Shown here: positions 7,007-7,845 of the stretch, piece after piece
Layout of the letters: each line of letters begins with the position of its first letter
Numbering within the stretch: position 1 is the first letter of the stretch
From: Pseudomonadota bacterium
GTDB lineage: Bacteria > Pseudomonadota > Gammaproteobacteria > Xanthomonadales > Xanthomonadaceae
Length of the DNA: 7,845 nucleotides
Assembly: GCA_023430045.1 (NCBI GenBank)
Contig: JAEZCF010000104.1
Span: forward strand, 1-7,845
Direction: 5' to 3'
Position numbers and translations under genes: made by a program
Notes under the pieces: generated by a model
The model's input: only the letters and a program-made list of their open reading frames with translations
Databases searched by the model: none
Told to the model about the DNA's origin: nothing

Positions 7007-7030
7007 AATGCCGCCCTTGCGGGCGGCATT
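7007..7030. terminator. Stem-loop terminator between convergent genes
   Basis: A perfect 10-bp stem AATGCCGCCC/GGGCGGCATT (7007-7016 with 7021-7030) closes on the tetranucleotide TTGC. It lies 31 nt beyond the stop of the OmpA-type gene (minus strand) and 130 nt beyond the LysR stop (plus strand), so it can serve both. The trailing T content is poor on both strands (ATTCTGTT on plus, ATTTCT on minus), so it may be a weak intrinsic terminator. Confidence 0.75.
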
Positions 7031-7061
7031 CTGTTGACTGCAGGCACCGTTTCGCGGGTGC

Positions 7062-7757
7062 TTATTGCTTCAGCGGAATCACGCGGATTTCCACGCGGCG
7101 GTTCTGTGCGCGGCCTGCGTCGGTGCTGTTGTCGGCAATGGGATAGGCCTTGCCCGCACCCAGGGTTTCGATGCGTTCACGCTGCACGCCCTGGCCGGTG
7201 AGGTAGGCCGCCACCGCGTCGGCGCGCTCCTTGGACAGGCGGTTGTTCACCGCATCGCTGCCGATGCTGTCGGTGTGGCCGACCACTTCGATCATGGTCT
7301 GGTTGTATTCGGCCAGCGTGCCCGCCACGCCGTTGAGCGAACCGTAGAACTGCGGCTTCAATGCAGACTTGCCGAAATCGAAGGTGATGCCGTCCGGCAG
7401 GTTCAGGGTGATGTTGTCGCCCTGGCGGCTCACGTCGATGCCGGTGTTGGCAGTGCGCTCGCGCAGCGCGCGTTCCTGGCGATCCTGGTACTGGCCTACA
7501 GCCGCACCACTAAGGGCACCGATGCCGGCGCCGATCATCGCGTGCTGGCGACGCTCGGTCGCGCTGTTGCCGGTCAGCAGGCCGGCAGCAACACCCACGG
7601 CAGTGCCGATCAGCGCGTTGCGCCCGGTGCGGTTCTGCTGTTCGGTCTGGTTGCCGTACTGGTCGCTCTGTACGTACGAACCGCCGGTGGCGCAGGCAGT
7701 CAGCGCGGCAGCGGTCATCAGGGCAAGAGCCACATTGCGGGGAGCCGTTCGAATCAT
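7062..7757 (-). CDS. OmpA-domain outer-membrane lipoprotein with glycine zipper (YiaD-like)
   Basis: This 231-residue protein is probably an envelope lipoprotein that ties the outer membrane to peptidoglycan. A signal peptide ends in the lipobox ALTAC with Cys22 as lipidation site; the following residues are Ala-Thr, not Asp, so the outer membrane is likely. Residues about 46-90 are a glycine zipper (GTAVGVAAG and GAGIGALSGAAVG), a small-residue helix pair that can enter membranes or oligomerise. The OmpA/Pal/MotB peptidoglycan-binding domain covers about 123-228: TFDFGKSALKP, VVGHTDSIGS, NNRLSKERADAV and NRRVEI. Asp163 and Arg178 fit the residues that contact diaminopimelate in OmpA. Length suits the YiaD type. 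The start at 7757 has AAGGAG 7 nt upstream. It points towards the LysR gene and seems to be a separate unit, not part of the efflux system. Confidence 0.95.
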   Translation of the reverse strand: MIRTAPRNVALALMTAAALTACATGGSYVQSDQYGNQTEQQNRTGRNALIGTAVGVAAGLLTGNSATERRQHAMIGAGIGALSGAAVGQYQDRQERALRERTANTGIDVSRQGDNITLNLPDGITFDFGKSALKPQFYGSLNGVAGTLAEYNQTMIEVVGHTDSIGSDAVNNRLSKERADAVAAYLTGQGVQRERIETLGAGKAYPIADNSTDAGRAQNRRVEIRVIPLKQ

Positions 7758-7845
7758 GGTTTTTCTCCTTGTAAGCCGGGTGGTCCGGCATGCGGACGGC
7801 GCTGAGCATATACATCCCCGCGCGATGCCGGGATGACGGCGGCAT
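7758..7845 (-). promoter_or_regulatory. Upstream region of the OmpA-domain lipoprotein gene
   Basis: The ribosome binding site AAGGAG (7770-7765) is strong and well spaced. A TATATG box (7812-7807) matches four of six -10 positions but has no recognisable -35 partner, so the promoter call is weak. A small 5-bp stem with a 5-nt loop (7775-7779 with 7785-7789) would fall in the mRNA leader. I see no gene in this stretch, which runs to the window edge. Confidence 0.3.

Noticed and set aside
7510..7845. Open frame reaching the right edge of the window
   Set aside because: It is an alternative frame of the OmpA-domain lipoprotein gene, whose own frame has a signal peptide, lipobox and strong ribosome binding site.

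Overview
The window is G+C-rich and most likely comes from Stenotrophomonas, probably the S. maltophilia complex. Two things point there. The intergenic regions carry short palindromes bounded by GTAG (GTAG, an 8-bp stem around GACC/GGTC, a 3-nt loop), which match the SMAG family known from that species. The gene set is also typical: a MexEF-type RND efflux operon next to a divergent LysR regulator. All assignments come from reading the sequence; no database search was run.

Layout. 1-113: three SMAG-like hairpins in a head-to-tail array with a 36-bp period. 114-5710 (minus strand): an efflux operon, transcribed right to left, consisting of a possible 75-residue leader protein (5483-5710), an SDR-fold protein (4716-5486), a periplasmic adaptor lipoprotein (3382-4641) and an RND inner-membrane pump (114-3284). 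5711-5856: an A+T-rich divergent control region with a 29-bp dyad and a likely promoter for the regulator. 5857-6876 (plus strand): the LysR-family regulator. 6877-7061: an intergenic gap between convergent genes, holding one more SMAG-like hairpin and a strong 10-bp stem-loop that can serve as terminator for both sides. 7062-7757 (minus strand): an OmpA-domain lipoprotein with a glycine zipper. 7758-7845: its ribosome binding site and upstream region.

How the genes work together. The LysR protein probably binds the dyad in the divergent region, controlling its own gene and activating the efflux operon. The RND trimer and the lipid-anchored adaptor would form a drug/proton antiport pump that needs an outer-membrane channel. 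No channel gene is present in the window, so it lies further left or is encoded elsewhere. The order LysR / SDR / adaptor / pump matches smeRv-smeU1-smeV-smeW of the S. maltophilia smeU1VWU2X operon (recalled from the literature). However, smeU2 and smeX are not visible, and the SMAG array begins 4 nt after the pump stop, so a different MexEF-like pump such as SmeMN remains possible.

Most notable observations: the SDR protein appears to have lost its catalytic Tyr, Lys and Asn; a small ORF overlaps the SDR start by ATGA; the dyad coincides with the regulator's promoter; and the regular SMAG triplet sits at the operon's 3' end. I saw no phage, IS, CRISPR or defence system.
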